Assembly (NCBI GenBank): GCA_963377175.1
Contig: CAUJNA010000569.1
Coordinates: 896,379-960,378 of the forward strand
Length of the DNA stretch: 64,000 nucleotides
Reading direction: 5' to 3'
DNA from: Effrenium voratum
Lineage: Eukaryota; Sar; Dinophyceae; Suessiales; Symbiodiniaceae
In this document: positions 45,945-57,345 of the stretch, one piece after another
Position numbering within the stretch: position 1 is the stretch's first letter
How the letters are laid out: every line of letters begins with the position of its first letter
Notes under the pieces: generated by a model
Told to the model about the DNA's origin: nothing
Seen by the model: the letters and a program-made list of their open reading frames with translations, nothing else
The model's database searches: none
Made by a program: the position numbers and the translations under genes

Positions 45945-46262
45945 TGAGCGGCAGTAGTTTCTGATCGGGCTGAGTATAGTTTCTGAATCGGGCGCCAATA
46001 ACTTCTGAATCGGGCAAGAATAGTGTTCGAATTGGGCGAAATAGTTTCTGAATCGGGAGAGAATAGTTGCTGAATCTCAAGAGAATAGTTTCTGAATCAG
46101 GCGCAATAGTTTCTGAATCGGGCGGAATACTTTCTGAATCGCGAGGGAATAGTTTCTGAATCGGGAGAGAATAGTTTCTGACTCGGGAGAGAATAGTGTC
46201 TGAATCCCGCTCCAGAGTAGTTTCTGAATCGGGCTTCTGAATCATAGTTTCTGAATCGCAGA
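45945..46262. repeat. TAGTTTCTGAATCGGG minisatellite
   Basis: About 14 units of 20-27 bp: AGAATAGTTTCTGAATCGGG with variants, directly after the second 56-bp locus. Confidence 0.93.
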
Positions 46263-46534
46263 AAGGGTCGACGTCCGTGCTTTCCCAGTCCCTCTACAAG
46301 ACATGACTTTTGGTTTTTGCAACATTCCGTTAGTTTGCGCAGCATTTGGTGGCTTTTTGGGCTTTAGCTTTTTGCATCCTTTGCTTTTCCTGTTCCTGAC
46401 TTTTTGGCTTTTGGCGGCTGTCGTTGGCTCCTGCAGCCTTTGGTAACATTATTGCTTTGGTAGCATACCAATTCCTCACTGGCAAGTGTTTTCATATTTA
46501 TGTTGATATCTGTAGGTGTGGAACCTTTGTAACC

Positions 46535-46605
46535 TATGTATGTTTGTATGCTTGTATGCTTGTAAGTTTGTACGCTTGTACGTTTGTATGTTTGCGTGTT
46601 TGTAT
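46535..46605. repeat. TGTATGCT octamer repeats
   Basis: About eight units of TTGTATGC / TTGTACGT. Confidence 0.85.
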
Positions 46606-46754
46606 GATTGCGGGCGACATTGGGGATGTTGACGGGCTAGTGTAAAACACGCACATTTCGTGAGACAATGCTGGAAAATACGACATCCTACTTGCCAAGA
46701 CGAAAAAAGAACTAGAAGATGGGTGGCTGAAAGCATGAGCAGCGGCGGCAACGT

Positions 46755-46960
46755 CTCCTAGCAAGTTCTCCTTGCAAGCTGCTCTGAGCATTTTCTTGGC
46801 GCGAGATCCTCTCAGCAAGTTCTCTAACAAGTTCTCTGTGCAGGTGTCTCTGAGCAAGTTGGCGCGTTGCTCTGGGCAAGTGGTTGGCGCGAGTGCCTCT
46901 GAGCAAGTTCGCCAAGCAAGTTCTCTAGCAAGTTCTCTGCGCAAGTTGCTCTGAACAATT
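46755..46960. repeat. GCAAGTTCTCT repeats
   Basis: Repeats of AGCAAGTTCTCTxxxCAAG and TTGCTCTGAGCAAGTT at 20-30-bp spacing. Confidence 0.8.
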
Positions 46961-47004
46961 TTCCTCTTTTCGCGTAATACTGTCGCGCTTCAAACTTGTG
47001 ATTT

Positions 47005-47390
47005 TCCAGCCGGGGCTGCGAAATTTTACTTCGCGCGCGCACTACTTTTGTACTCAAAAGCTGCTTGACTTTCCAGCCGAGCTGCGCAAGTTTACTTCGC
47101 GTGCTACTTTCGTACGCAGACTTGATAGTTTCGACTCTCCAGCCGGAGCGGCGGAAGTGTAGTTCGCCTGCTACTTCTTGTAGTAAATTAAAAAATTGAG
47201 ATTCTCCAGCCGGAGCTGCGAAAGTTTGATTCGCGTAGTACTGTCGTACTTAAAAAGTTGCGACAGCTGGAGAAGCGGAAGTGTACTTCGCGCTTAAAAG
47301 TTGCGATTGTCCAGCCGGGGCTACGAAAGTTTACCCCGCGCGCGCGCTATTTTCGTACTTAAAAGTTGCTTGGCTGGAGCTGCCGGAGCT
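47005..47390. repeat. 66-67-bp tandem repeat
   Basis: TCCAGCCGGxGCTGCGAAAG begins units at 47005, 47072, 47138 and 47205 (67, 66, 67 bp), then two shorter units. Each has TTTACTTCGCG and TACTTTCGTAC. Confidence 0.93.
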
Positions 47391-47394
47391 GCCG

Positions 47395-47465
47395 GGGACC
47401 AGGGAAGAATCGAACCCGCGACTGCGCGATTGCTAAGGCAGGCGCGCAAACCACGAGACAACTTC
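47395..47465 (-). other. tRNA-derived relic (A and B box at normal spacing)
   Basis: The minus strand has GGGTTCGATTC (B box, plus 47407-47417) and, about 42 bases 5' of it, TCTCGTGGTTTGC, an A-box-like sequence, the spacing of a tRNA gene. The 5' and 3' ends do not form an acceptor stem and the T stem pairs poorly, so a functional tRNA is unlikely. A tRNA-derived SINE head or pseudogene is more likely. Confidence 0.35.
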
Positions 47466-47507
47466 CACAGGCCAGTTCGCAAGAATATCGCACAACGCCA
47501 CAGCCAG

Positions 47508-47775
47508 GGCACTTCGACCAGCACGATCCCCACAGAGGGTCGATTCGCGAACCGCGAAATCGTGAAAAGTCTTCAGTTTTGAACGTCGACCACGCCGATC
47601 CACGCAGAGGGTCAATCCACGACCGCAGCAAATAGTAAATGTCCTCGGTTTTTAACATCGACCACGCCGATCCACGCAGAGGGTCGGTTGGGAATGTTGA
47701 AAAGTAGTACATGTCCTCAGTGTCTTTAACATCGACCACGCGCGGAGCGCCAATCCACGCAAAGGGTCGGTTTCC
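47508..47775. repeat. 74-bp tandem repeat
   Basis: Four units each containing TCGACCACGCCGATCCACGC and AGAGGGTC, then GTCCTCAGTxTTTAAC; starts near 47508, 47582, 47655 and 47729. Confidence 0.92.
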
Positions 47776-47879
47776 TGATCGGCAGGTTGGCGCAGGCCTG
47801 CCGCCTTAAAGAGTAACTGGATTTGGCGAGCTTTACTTCTGCCCTTCACGCACGAACTCACCTGACTAAACCACTCTAA

Positions 47880-48320
47880 CCAAACATCACAGAAAACCTC
47901 TCATGCACCACCCTTGCTTACTCGCTCGAGCAATCTCTCATGTAACTTGCTAGTGTAACTCGCACAAGCAATCTCATGTAGCTCGTTTGTGTACCTCGCT
48001 CAAGCCATCTCTCATGCAACTCGGTTGTGCAACTTGCTCCGCAGCCCTCTGGTGTACCATTCTCATGTTGCTTGCTCTAGCGACCTCCGGTGTAGCTCGC
48101 TGGTGCGACTTCCTCAGCGTAACTTGCTTTGCAAACCTCTTGTGTGTCGTCCTTGTGTAACTTGCTTGTGTAATTTGTGCAAGAAACCTCTCCTGCGACG
48201 CTCAAGCAATCTCATGTAACTCGCTAGTGCAACTTGCTCTGGAATTCTGTGGTGTATCTTTCTCATGTAGCTTGCTCTGGCAACCTCCGGTGTAACTCGC
48301 TGGCGTAACTTGCTCATAAA
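47880..48320. repeat. CATGTAACTTGCT repeat with 200-bp higher order
   Basis: Short repeats TCTCATGTAACTTGCT, GTGTAACTCGCT and CAATCTCATG; a longer block (TCTCATGTxGCTTGCTCT followed by CCTCCGGTGTAxCTCGCTGG) occurs near 48058 and again near 48258. Confidence 0.85.
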
Positions 48321-50118
48321 ACCAGCCAATGTCACGGCTCATCCGCAGCGGACAGCCCCAACGCTGAAACCCTCCCCAAAAACCTTTATTGGTGAGGCCT
48401 TTCTTCCCATGTGAGGTCACTGCAGTTTGTCCAAATCCATGGTGCGCTGTCCCAAGTATCGCTGTGGGACTGTGGGACACCAGGTCAATGTTCTTCAGAC
48501 TGAGAGGGGTTTACTCCGACCCAGTTCGGGCAGGCACCACGAATCGTCAAAACATGTAATGGGCTTCATACTTTTCAAAAGGCATACTTGGGACCTTTTC
48601 TCCGTGCGATCAGAGGGCTGTTTTAAGCCCTGAACATCTTCCGTACAGGATGTCGTACAGCAATCACAAGCAAAGAAGGGTAGCCACAGTTTCGGTTAAG
48701 GTCTAATTTCCACCCGCCTTGAGCTTTGCTTGCAACTCCTGGCTAAGCTGCGATGGTTTGGCGGATGGCTGGGCAGTGAGCCAGCGACATTATATCCGGA
48801 ATGAGGGTCGGCCTCTCGTCTTGCTGCTTCATGTTGATCCACACCACACTGCTTCAGCCTAGTTGGTTGCTCTGCATTGTCAAAGCGGAAGGCACCAGAT
48901 TTCCAACGCCAGATCTGAGACCGCACTTGTGCTGGTCAAGTGTTGGGGAGGAGGTTTTGCCCCAGTCAAACCCGCGGACTAAAGTCATGAGCGTACTAAG
49001 CAGCCCTCCGTCAAAAAGCAAAACTAAGCAGCTCAACTGGATTGTGTGGCTGTACAAACACAACTCAACTGATCAAGAATGCTGATTTCTCGACCCTTAC
49101 CCAAAAAACAAGTCTCAAGAAATCGGCGTTGAGAGACACAGCGCCCAGCGGTCCGAGAACGTCTTTGTCCAGGCTGCCAGCTTCTCCTTGAAGTACTGCG
49201 AAGGCACCAGGTCCTCTAGCTCCGGCCGGCAAAGGGGCCCTTTCCAACGTGTGTTGGAAACTGAAGGCAAAAGACGAATGGGGGCTTCTTCGCCTCCGCT
49301 GGGCATGCCCTCTACTCTAGCAAGGAAGTTCGGGAATTGGGCTGAGTGGAAAGGCTGATATGTTGGGCACAAGGATTGCAAACAAGTATGCCCATCATAC
49401 TCAAGGCATGAGAATTCCAGTACACGCGCAATGCTGAACAGCTCTGCTTTTCAGCATCAGGACAATGAGACCATCGACTGACTTATGACGAAACAGTTCT
49501 CCTCACAGCTTGCGAGAAACCTTGCGAGAAACAAAGCTAATGGCGCCAAGCTAATGGCGCCGGTCACAAGCCCGCGAGACAACCCGACAGTCCTAACGCA
49601 CGAGAATTCTAGCCACCCGCAAGTCAATGCAACGAGTACGCATGCCTGCCCCTGACGTGAGAAAAGGGAGCCCGGATAAGGCCATCTTCTTGGGTCGGTC
49701 TGTGTCCCACGGGGTTACATTTGCACCCGTAACTGTTGCCGTTGGAATCACAAAGGCCCCACTCTCGCGTCCCCCTTGTGTGTTCAGCGCAAGTTCTGCT
49801 TCTGTATTACAACAGTGCGAATGCTAACCCAATCAGGCTGACTGGAGATTCGAAAGACGCACGCGAATAGGCGGCCTAAGGCGTATGGTAAAAAGCGGGT
49901 TGAAAACCGGCTAGACTTGTGTAAATCACACTGCTTCAGATCTGAACCTTAGCTTCTCTCGCGCGACAAAACCAATGCCAACAACCGAACATCCCGTGCA
50001 AAACAGGGAAACACATAAGGAACCCGCACACATCAAAATTAAAAGTGCAAACAAGGTGGTAGAAGCCTGGCTTTCAGCAGCGCATCTCGCAAACTAGAAG
50101 TTGTGTTCCTGCAGCATG

Positions 50119-50120
<2 letters not shown>
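48321..50120. other. No recognisable gene
   Basis: Apparently unique sequence. Minus frames at 48854-49063 and 49115-49381 are mildly protein-like without a recognisable family. Confidence 0.45.
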
Positions 50121-50122
<2 letters not shown>

Positions 50123-50171
<49 letters not shown>

Positions 50172-50172
50172 G
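50123..50172. repeat. CT microsatellite
   Basis: (CT)n of about 25 repeats with one interruption. Confidence 0.97.
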
Positions 50173-52390
50173 TCACCTGTCATCTGCTGTCCTACGAATG
50201 GGGTGTGGTTGGGACTTTGCTTTGACATGCGAAACGACGCGAGCACAAGCTCACTGGTGAGGATGTGCAGCGCGAGCTCCCCCATGGGGGCAGCCCTTGC
50301 TAAAGCACCCTCGGCGCACAATCGACGCAGCACGGCGGAAACCTACAGAAGTTGAACAGTGCCCGCTGAGGCTGCGCTCTTCCACGCCGACGCCCAGCCC
50401 TCACAGCACGCAGAACCCCCCAACAACAAAAACCCTCCAGCCAACCAAGTTGCCAATACTAGTCTTCGGCAAGCTCCCTGAGCTGATGGGGCTGAAGAGG
50501 TTCTTATCATTAAGGTGTATTCCCAGAGCATTTTATCCCCTGCTTTTCTATTCTTATGGGAATTCACAATAGGTAGTACGAAGACGCGCTTTCAATAAAG
50601 GGTTCTCACAGAAACCTTTCATCACACCCTTTCTTCCGACCCGGCCGTAGATTTGGGCTCTACTAAGTCTAGCCTTGGCCCTTGTTTTGCAAAGTTCAAG
50701 TATGTCTTGTTTGCTTACACAGCTTCCTTGAAGTTGCCTGCAGTTCAGTTGCTTATGCTTGATTTTTATAATGGGCCACTATCTGTATACACTGGTCTAT
50801 GATTTTTAGAAGCTCATGCGCTTGGCGGGCGCTTGCTGCTTCACTTGCATGAACAGCACCATAGTGGCAAGCTACTGATCCTGCAGGTTTTGAAGCGGTT
50901 GCCTAAAGCCGTGATAGCTAAACAACTACATGCGCTGGCTAGCCTGCTATTGAATCGCGTAGGGGGCTTAGCAAGCAACTGCCAGAAATGGCTCCGTGTT
51001 TTCACGTAGTGCAGCCCCCTTGCAAGCAATTCAGCAAATTCTTGCGGTGGCCCAGGAAGAGTTTCTGACACCTCGTGGTAGCGACCTGTGGTTGGTGGAG
51101 TCATTTGAGCTGATGGTGGTAGGAACAAGGGTTTTCACAAGTGTGGGGTTCAAGGTGATGCAAAAGCAAGCGCGAAACAACCACAAATCTCTTTTGAACA
51201 CCCGCTTCGGATTCCTGCATTATATTCTGGACGAAATTGGCTTAGCCCTGTGCGCCGTAGCCCTTCAGAGTTACATTCGTTTGATCGGAGTCACTTTCGC
51301 GACGCAATCGGATTTGCTCGTCTGGCAACTGGGGTAGTTTATGGAAAGTGCAACGCATTGTGACGTCCGCGCTCATGGTCGGAAAGCAAAAGAGGTAGCT
51401 AAATTGCCTGAAATGTAGCATCTTCTTTGTCGTCAATGAAGTCAATAGATATGACTCAGTGAGGATAACGATTGATCGGGCATATCCTGGTGCCATGTTC
51501 GGCTTTGTCAAACTTGGACTCCGTGCCTGCCTGAAGAGGCTTATTTGGCACATTCAGCATCGCCTAGTGGTAGCTCTCGCATGCTGTTCCGGAAGAATCT
51601 ACCCACGATTGGTGATGTAGGTTCCTACATCCGCAATAATCGTTGCGCTTCTTCTGGTCCCATTGATGCCAAGTGTTTTCTTGCGGCAATACTCCTTGTC
51701 TTCGGGTCGGCTGCGGAGGTATACCAAAAAGCGCGAGGTGCGAGCTCTCCGCTGAGGAAACCTTGAGGGGGCTGCCGGCTTCGAATTTTGTCTGACCTTC
51801 AGTGCCCAATCCTATTCTCGGAACAGTCAAAAAGGGAGTCCCACGCAAGACTCAAAGCTAGTCTTTGTCTCTGCGCATGTTGGATGAAGTATCCATGGTG
51901 CAATCAAGGCGGGCAATGGGTGGCAATGCGATGCTGTCATTCCACGTGTGTTGGAAAAGCTTGGTAGCATGGTAGAGAAGACCGTTGTCTGGGCGATAAA
52001 CCTGCTGGTATCTGCAGCCACTGTTCACGGTCTAGCTTGCAGCTCCGGCGATTGCATCACATTAGTACTTGGCGACGAGCGGCAGGATGTGGTCCTCTTC
52101 CACGGATCCATGACTGAGACTTGAATGGCTGCTCGCGTCACGTGACGCTCGTTTTCGTCTTGGTTGGACAGCCCAACAGTCTTGGGGGTGTCACCTTGGG
52201 AATCATTCTTCTTCTCCGTGTGGATGGCGGCACCCCTTGTTCTTCCATAGGCCTCGATGGGTGCGTGCGGGGGACAGGCTGGCGATAGAACACGTAGTCT
52301 CCTGTGGATGCGGACTGTTGTACTCAGGACCGTGCTTGTCATCATGGTTGCCACGGAAAAAGCAAGCGATGGGCCGAGCTGTCCAAAGTT
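50173..52390. other. No recognisable gene; possible tail of the decayed retroelement
   Basis: Unassigned. The reverse transcriptase expected downstream of the methyltransferase-like piece on the minus strand was not recognised here. Short minus frames at 51564-51848 and 52025-52354 could be its debris. Confidence 0.4.
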
Positions 52391-52720
52391 TCAAGACGAC
52401 GCCCTTGTATCCGCGCGAATGGACATCTGAACGAGTTCCTTCATCTTGGTGGGTTTCTCGAAGACTGCGTCTGCTTCGTTGACACACAGGATGCGTGCAC
52501 TGTTGCGTACCAGGTTAGAGTATTTTCGCTTCTCCCAGACATTCTGTTGGTCTTGTTGGATGTTCTGCATTTTTGACCATGGCGCACACCGCTGCCATGA
52601 CAAGGACATCAGGCGCTTGTTCCTTGATGGTCTCCATGACCATGCGTCGTGCGTAAGATGTCATTACGTCGAATCTGTTGCGGATGTCAACACAGGTTCC
52701 AACTTTTAGACCCGCCGTCG
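52391..52720 (-). pseudogene. Methyltransferase-like piece of a decayed retroelement
   Basis: The minus strand reads VGTCVDIRNRFDVMTSYARR, MVMETIKEQAPDVLVMAAVC and then, in another frame, NLVRNSARILCVNEADAVFE and KPTKMKELVQ. The order (hydrophobic strand, acidic helix, PDVLVM with a Cys, then a FExPxxxxE-like block) resembles, from memory, a cytosine-methyltransferase-like domain found between integrase and RT in some protist and dinoflagellate retroelements. The usual PPC motif is not intact (AAVC). Position after the integrase pieces supports the reading. Confidence 0.4.
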
Positions 52721-53065
52721 ATGCGTGATGGCCGTGAGGCTGATGGCTTAGGAGCCGGCGTGGATGACCCTTTCCTTTGGAATCGAGCTTCCTTGTTCTG
52801 CGAGGAACCCTTTTCATCTGGCAACAAGAGATCAACTCCTGGTTTCCCAGGTGGGATGGCTTCATCCTTTCTGATCTTTGTCATGTTGACCTTGATGAGC
52901 CGAGTTCCGAGATCGAGTCTAACCATTGCTCTTTCGATAGAAATGACTTTCCCTTTAACCATCTGCCCCCTTTGCTTCCATCGGAACGAACCTTGGATTT
53001 GTCTTCCTGCCAGTAGAAAACCTTGTCTGAACAGGTTGGAGCTCGTTTGGAGATTCTGAGCAAGG
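52687..53065 (-). pseudogene. Post-integrase segment of a decayed retroelement
   Basis: The minus strand gives VFYWQEDKSKVRSDGSKGGR in one frame and RWLKGKVISIERAMVRLDLG, TRLIKVNMTKIRKDE in another: the small barrel-like region that often follows retroelement integrases (tyrosine-tryptophan start, Lys-Gly-Lys-Val, conserved Val-Asn). Upstream at 53230-53300 the minus strand also gives RNQAVTYGGVTPLELTFGR, the usual end of an integrase catalytic core. Confidence 0.6.
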
Positions 53066-53447
53066 TCTCTTTGCGTGTCTTCGGATTGACGAGCTTCTTG
53101 GAATGCTTGTTTGGACAGCTGCCTGATCTGGACTGCTGTCAGCTCTGCTTCATTCTCGTCAATCGTCAGTTGCGTAGGTGTTGCGTAGGTGTTGCGACAT
53201 CGAGCTGGGTAAGATTGCTGGTCATCTTCCGAATGTGAGTTCCAATGGTGTTACACCCCCATAAGTAACAGCTTGGTTCCTGAGAGTCGCAGCAGCCTTG
53301 ACAAGTTGTCTGTGCGCGACCTTCTTGAGAGAGGCAGGCGCTGTTCCTGCCTTGATGGGGCTGAGCATGATCTCGAGATATGCCTTGAAGAGTCAAGATG
53401 CTGCTTCAGCAGCTCGGTTTGGCAACGGTAGAAGCGCCCCTGTTTCA

Positions 53448-53790
53448 GTTATGAAAGCTGGTCAAACAAACCATGCGGACTGCGCCGGCTTCCTGCGTGG
53501 TAGTCACTGCCTCTACGGTGAGCAGTGTTGCTGCGCCGTCCAGGCTGACAAAAACAATGATGTGTTCTCCGGTTCCGAGAGGAACCTGACAATGATCAAT
53601 GACTGTCATGCCTCCAAATGTTTCCGCTCGAGGTCCACCCGTTTTGCTTCTGGATGCTGCTTGTTTTGCTGCTTGGCAAACTTCGCACTCACTTCGGATC
53701 TTGCCAAACAGGTTGAATTTCACATTTGGGTAATTGGTTCCAACTCGAAACCGGTCAGTAATGTTACACCTCCTGTAATAATAGGGTCCA
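53448..53790 (-). pseudogene. Integrase fragment of a decayed retroelement
   Basis: Within a 238-codon minus frame (53445-54161) only the last third is credible. FGKIRSECEVCQAAKQAASR is a Cys-x2-Cys zinc-binding end, and FGGMTVIDHCQVPLGTGEHI holds the first catalytic Asp of a DDE integrase, followed by VFVSLDGAATLLTVEAVTTT. It differs clearly from the 18.4-kb copia integrase, so this is another family. The frame upstream of about 53790 runs through inserted repeat DNA. Confidence 0.75.
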
Positions 53791-54610
53791 CTATTTTTGT
53801 AAAGTTTTTCTCGTAATTCAGGATCCTGTGACTGTTTTAGGGGTCCTCTATTATGGAAAGTTTTTTGGCCGGAAAATGCCGGAAACAACGCTGAACAAAA
53901 ATGGGCAACAAAAACTTGGCAAACATGTCGGGCAAAAAACGGCAAACAAATCCTGGCAAACATTGGGATCCTCTTCAATGAAACTGTTTTGGGGTCCTCT
54001 GTAGTGTCCAGCTGGTTTCGGGCTTGCTGAAAATTCAAAAACCAAAGCCTCAGCCGTTTACTTTCGTTTACTTTCAAAGGAGGGCGCTCATCCAAAGCCC
54101 TCCCCAGCTCAAAGGTTGAAGGCCTGAGATCTAGGCAATCAATTTTGCAAGTTGTTCCCAAACCATCAAATTTAAGATAACTTCTTTACACAAGAGGCAG
54201 GGCAATCAGTCACGCAAAGGGGGGGTGCCCACAAGAGCCCCTGATCCTCTTTAGTCTGGCCGTCTTGGGGTCCTCTTTAGTGTCCAACTGGTTTCGGGGG
54301 TTGCTGAAACAACGGTCCTTGGCAATACTAAAGTAAGTACTGGGAATCTGAGAGCCAGCCTTGCAATATTAAAGTAGAGTTGGCAATGCTAAAGTAAGTA
54401 CTGGGAAGCAGCAGTTCTAAATCAAATGGAAGCTCAGTTTCAAATCTCAAAAAAAGGAAGCTCCAGCAATACTAAATCTACTAAATCAAACTGAAACTCA
54501 GTTCCAAATCTCAAAAGGAAGCTCCAGCAAGTCAAGTCTACCAATACTGATCAAATTGAAACTCATCCAAGTCCCACCTAGACCGCCGGATTTCCCTAAA
54601 GAGGGTCCAG
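53780..54610. repeat. GGGTCCTCTTTAG-type repeat segment inside the retroelement
   Basis: GGGGTCCTCTxTAGTGTCCA followed by CTGGTTTCGGG occurs near 53995 and 54257, with weaker forms at 53785 and 53838, and CTAAAGAGGGTCC at about 54596. From 54300 to 54570 there are minisatellite motifs (AAAGTAAGTACTGGGAA, ATCTCAAAAGGAAGCTCCAG). The segment separates integrase from upstream coding pieces and is probably inserted non-autonomous or satellite DNA. Confidence 0.6.
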
Positions 54611-54627
54611 CTGACTGGCTCCATTGT

Positions 54628-55353
54628 TCAGGGTAGCATTGAAGAGGGTGCAACATTATTCACGCGAAGATGCTGGAGCTGGAGCCTCTTCAAGTCTTCT
54701 GGCTTGGACAATCGCTGATGGATTCTGCCTAGGGCAAGTGGAAGCGATGTTGGTTTATGTGCGGATGGCGCATACGGATTTGTCTGCCTGGTCAACCGGC
54801 CCGTCTTGTCGAGGATCCTGTCTGCTGCAGGTCTGCACCCGCTTCTTCGTCCTTGAGCGAATTGTCGGTCTTGCCTTTCCACAAGTTCACCATTGGTTTG
54901 TTTGCCTGGGAGGTAAGTCTCCAGCTGTCCAAGGATGTCTGGTTCTCCGTCTCCGCATGTGTCAATCATCGGCTGATGTCGTCAGGACCAGTTGGGCATT
55001 CCTTAGCTCCTGTTGGCGTGAACAATGCCTGTCGAGGCGTGAGGTGGACACGAGTGAGCTGCTTGTTCTTCTTGTCAAGTATCCAATGATCCTGCTTCCG
55101 AGATCCGATTAGCTTCGGACTTGCTGCGTCCTCTTTCATATCCCATGACTTGCATGCGCGAACAACCTCCTTCTTGGATGGGAAGTGGAAGCTTGATGCT
55201 GCCATCGTCGTCGTAGAACTAGTTGTTGAAGTCCATCCCGCGTGGAGCTTTAGACTTGCCACTCTAGCAAGATCGAACCGCTTGACGTCTTGGATGTCGA
55301 TGTTGGCGCTGGCTGGACGAGTCGTCTGGTGTTGTTGCTGACCTTCCAGAGCC
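54628..55353 (-). pseudogene. Upstream coding piece of the decayed retroelement
   Basis: The minus strand reads DVKRFDLARVASLKLHAGWT, SKKEVVRACKSWDMKEDAAS, KLIGSRKQDHWILDKKNKQL and TRVHLTPRQALFTPTG before a stop. The TRVHLTPRxALFxP block is, from memory, found ahead of integrase in dinoflagellate retroelements. Coding-like debris in a second frame continues to 54628. Its 5' side stops at the foldback-like element at 55353. Confidence 0.5.
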
Positions 55354-55375
55354 TACTGGGATAGGGTCGTACTTA
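55354..55375 (+). repeat. Left terminal inverted repeat
   Basis: 22 bp, perfect complement of 58014-58035. Confidence 0.95.
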
Positions 55376-55704
55376 CGCTGGAGTTATAAGTGACTTAGCA
55401 CTTAGCTTGGACTTATAAGTAACTTATCTTGAACTTAGAAAGAGGTTTTTCTAAGTCCGCTAAGTTCATTCTAAGTGCATTGAGTTGGCAAACACACGTT
55501 TTGAAGCATGGCAGTGATGAAGCATTACGCGCTGGAAAGCACACATTTTCGTGTGACTCAACGCAGCAGGGCAGGCGCGCGCGCATGCAGTTTACGCTGT
55601 TTGTTCGCGCTGCTTCGCACGCTTGGCTCGATGGAGCCGTGGCATTTTTTGCACTGATTGACTCGGTTGAATTTTGTTTTGCGATAATCGTTTCTATAGC
55701 GGTG

Positions 55705-55915
55705 TCTCCGCTGGCGGCCGGTCCGCCTTAATATAGTCGCACGGGGCGGTTTCTCCGCCGGCGGCCGGTCCGCCCGTTTTGCTTTTCTCGTTTGATGATA
55801 TATCATTGTAGCGGTGGTTCCGCTGGCGGCCGGTCCGCCAAGCTAGTTTTGCCACGTTCATTTTCATTTCGAGATGGCACTTGAAGCGGTTGTCCGCTGG
55901 CGGCTGGTCCGCCCA
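55705..55915. repeat. CCGCTGGCGGCCGGTCCGCC repeats
   Basis: Four copies of TCCGCTGGCGGCCGGTCCGC at about 55706, 55754, 55818 and 55889, each a local palindrome-like GC block; the last two are followed by TTTCGAGATGGCACTTGAAG. Confidence 0.9.
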
Positions 55916-56029
55916 GGAATTTTTCGGCGTTGATTTTTATTTCGAGATGGCACTTGAAGCGCTGGTATGATGGCACTTTGCGATTTTTTGCATGTTTGAT
56001 TGTGAGTGCGCGGATGAAAGGCTGCAAGA

Positions 56030-56530
56030 CTCAATCCAGGCTCCAGAATCCAAACTGCTGACTGCAAACTCCACACTCCAGACTGCAGACTCCGGACTCC
56101 GGACTGCGAACTCCAGATTCCAGACTGCAGACTCCAGACTTCAGACTGCAAACTCTAGACTGCAGACCCCAGGCTCCAGAATGCAAACTCCAGACTCCAA
56201 ACTGCAGGCTCCAGACTGCAGACTCCAGACTGCAGACTCCAGACTGCAGACTGCAGACTCCAGACTGCAGACTGCAAACTCCAGACTCCAGACTGCAGAC
56301 TCCAGACTCCAGACTGCAGACTGCCAACTCCAGAATCAAGACTGCAGACTCCAGACTGCAGACTCCAGGCTCCAGACTGCAAAATCCACAGGCAGACTGC
56401 AGACTCCAGACTGCAGACTCCAAACTGCAGACTCCAGACTCCAGACTCCAGACTGCAGACTCCAGACTGCAGACTCCAGAATCCAGACTCCTGACTCCAG
56501 AATCCAGACTCCTGACTCCAGAATTCACAG
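56030..56530 (+). repeat. CAGACTCCAGACTG arm of the foldback-like element
   Basis: About 500 bp of CAGACTCCAGACTGCAGACT repeats, unit a mix of 7- and 8-mers. Confidence 0.96.
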
Positions 56531-56789
56531 TCCAGACCCCAGAACCCAGCACCCAGACAGCCCCGCCCCAAAGCCCGGAAAGGCCGGTGCAGTTTTTTCG
56601 AACTTAACAAAACTTATCTTAGCTTAACCTGGGCGGGTCGTGTGGAGCCGTGGAGTCCCTATTGTAACTCAATCAACTTAACTGCCAAACTTTCCCCGTG
56701 AGGCCCAGTTGCGACACCACGACTTAACATAACTTAACTTGGCCCCGTGGCCGAATTCCACCAGAAAATCATCAGGATCCTGGAGTCAG

Positions 56790-57345
56790 GAGTCATTGTG
56801 GAGTCTGGAGTCTGGAATCTGGAATCTCGAGTCTGCAGTCTGGATTCTGGAGTTGGCAGTGTGGAGTCTGGAGTGTGCAGTCCGGAGTCTGCAGTCTGGA
56901 GTCTGCAGTCTGGAGTCTGCAGTCTGGAGTCTGGAGTTTGCAGTCTGGAGTGTGAGTCTGGAGTCTGCAGTCTGAAGTCCGCAGTCTGCAGTCTGGGCTC
57001 TGCAGTCTGGAGTCTGCAGTCTGGAGTCTGGAGTCTGCAGTCTGGAGTCTGGAGCTTGCAGTCTGGACTGCAGTCTGCACTCTGCAGTCTTTTTTTCTGG
57101 AGAGTTGGCAGTCTGGAGTCTGGAGTTTGCAGTCTGGAGCCTGCGGTCTGGGGTCTGCAGTCTGCAGTGTGCAGCCTGGAGTTGGCGGTCTGGAATCTGG
57201 AGTCTGCAGTCTGGACTCTGCAGTCTGGATTCTGGAGTTGGCAGTCTGCAGTCTGGAGTTCGCAGTCTGGAGTCTGCAGTCTGGAGTCTGCAGTCTGGAG
57301 TCTGGAGTGTGGAGTCTGGAGTCTGTATCTGGAGTCTGACTGCAG
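56790..57345 (-). repeat. CAGTCTGGAGTCTG arm of the foldback-like element
   Basis: The inverse complement of the 56030-56530 array, similar length. Confidence 0.96.

Noticed and set aside
51545..51600. GCCTAGTGGTAGCTCTCGC resembling the 5' half of a tRNA-Gly
   Set aside because: No B box or T arm follows within the expected distance.
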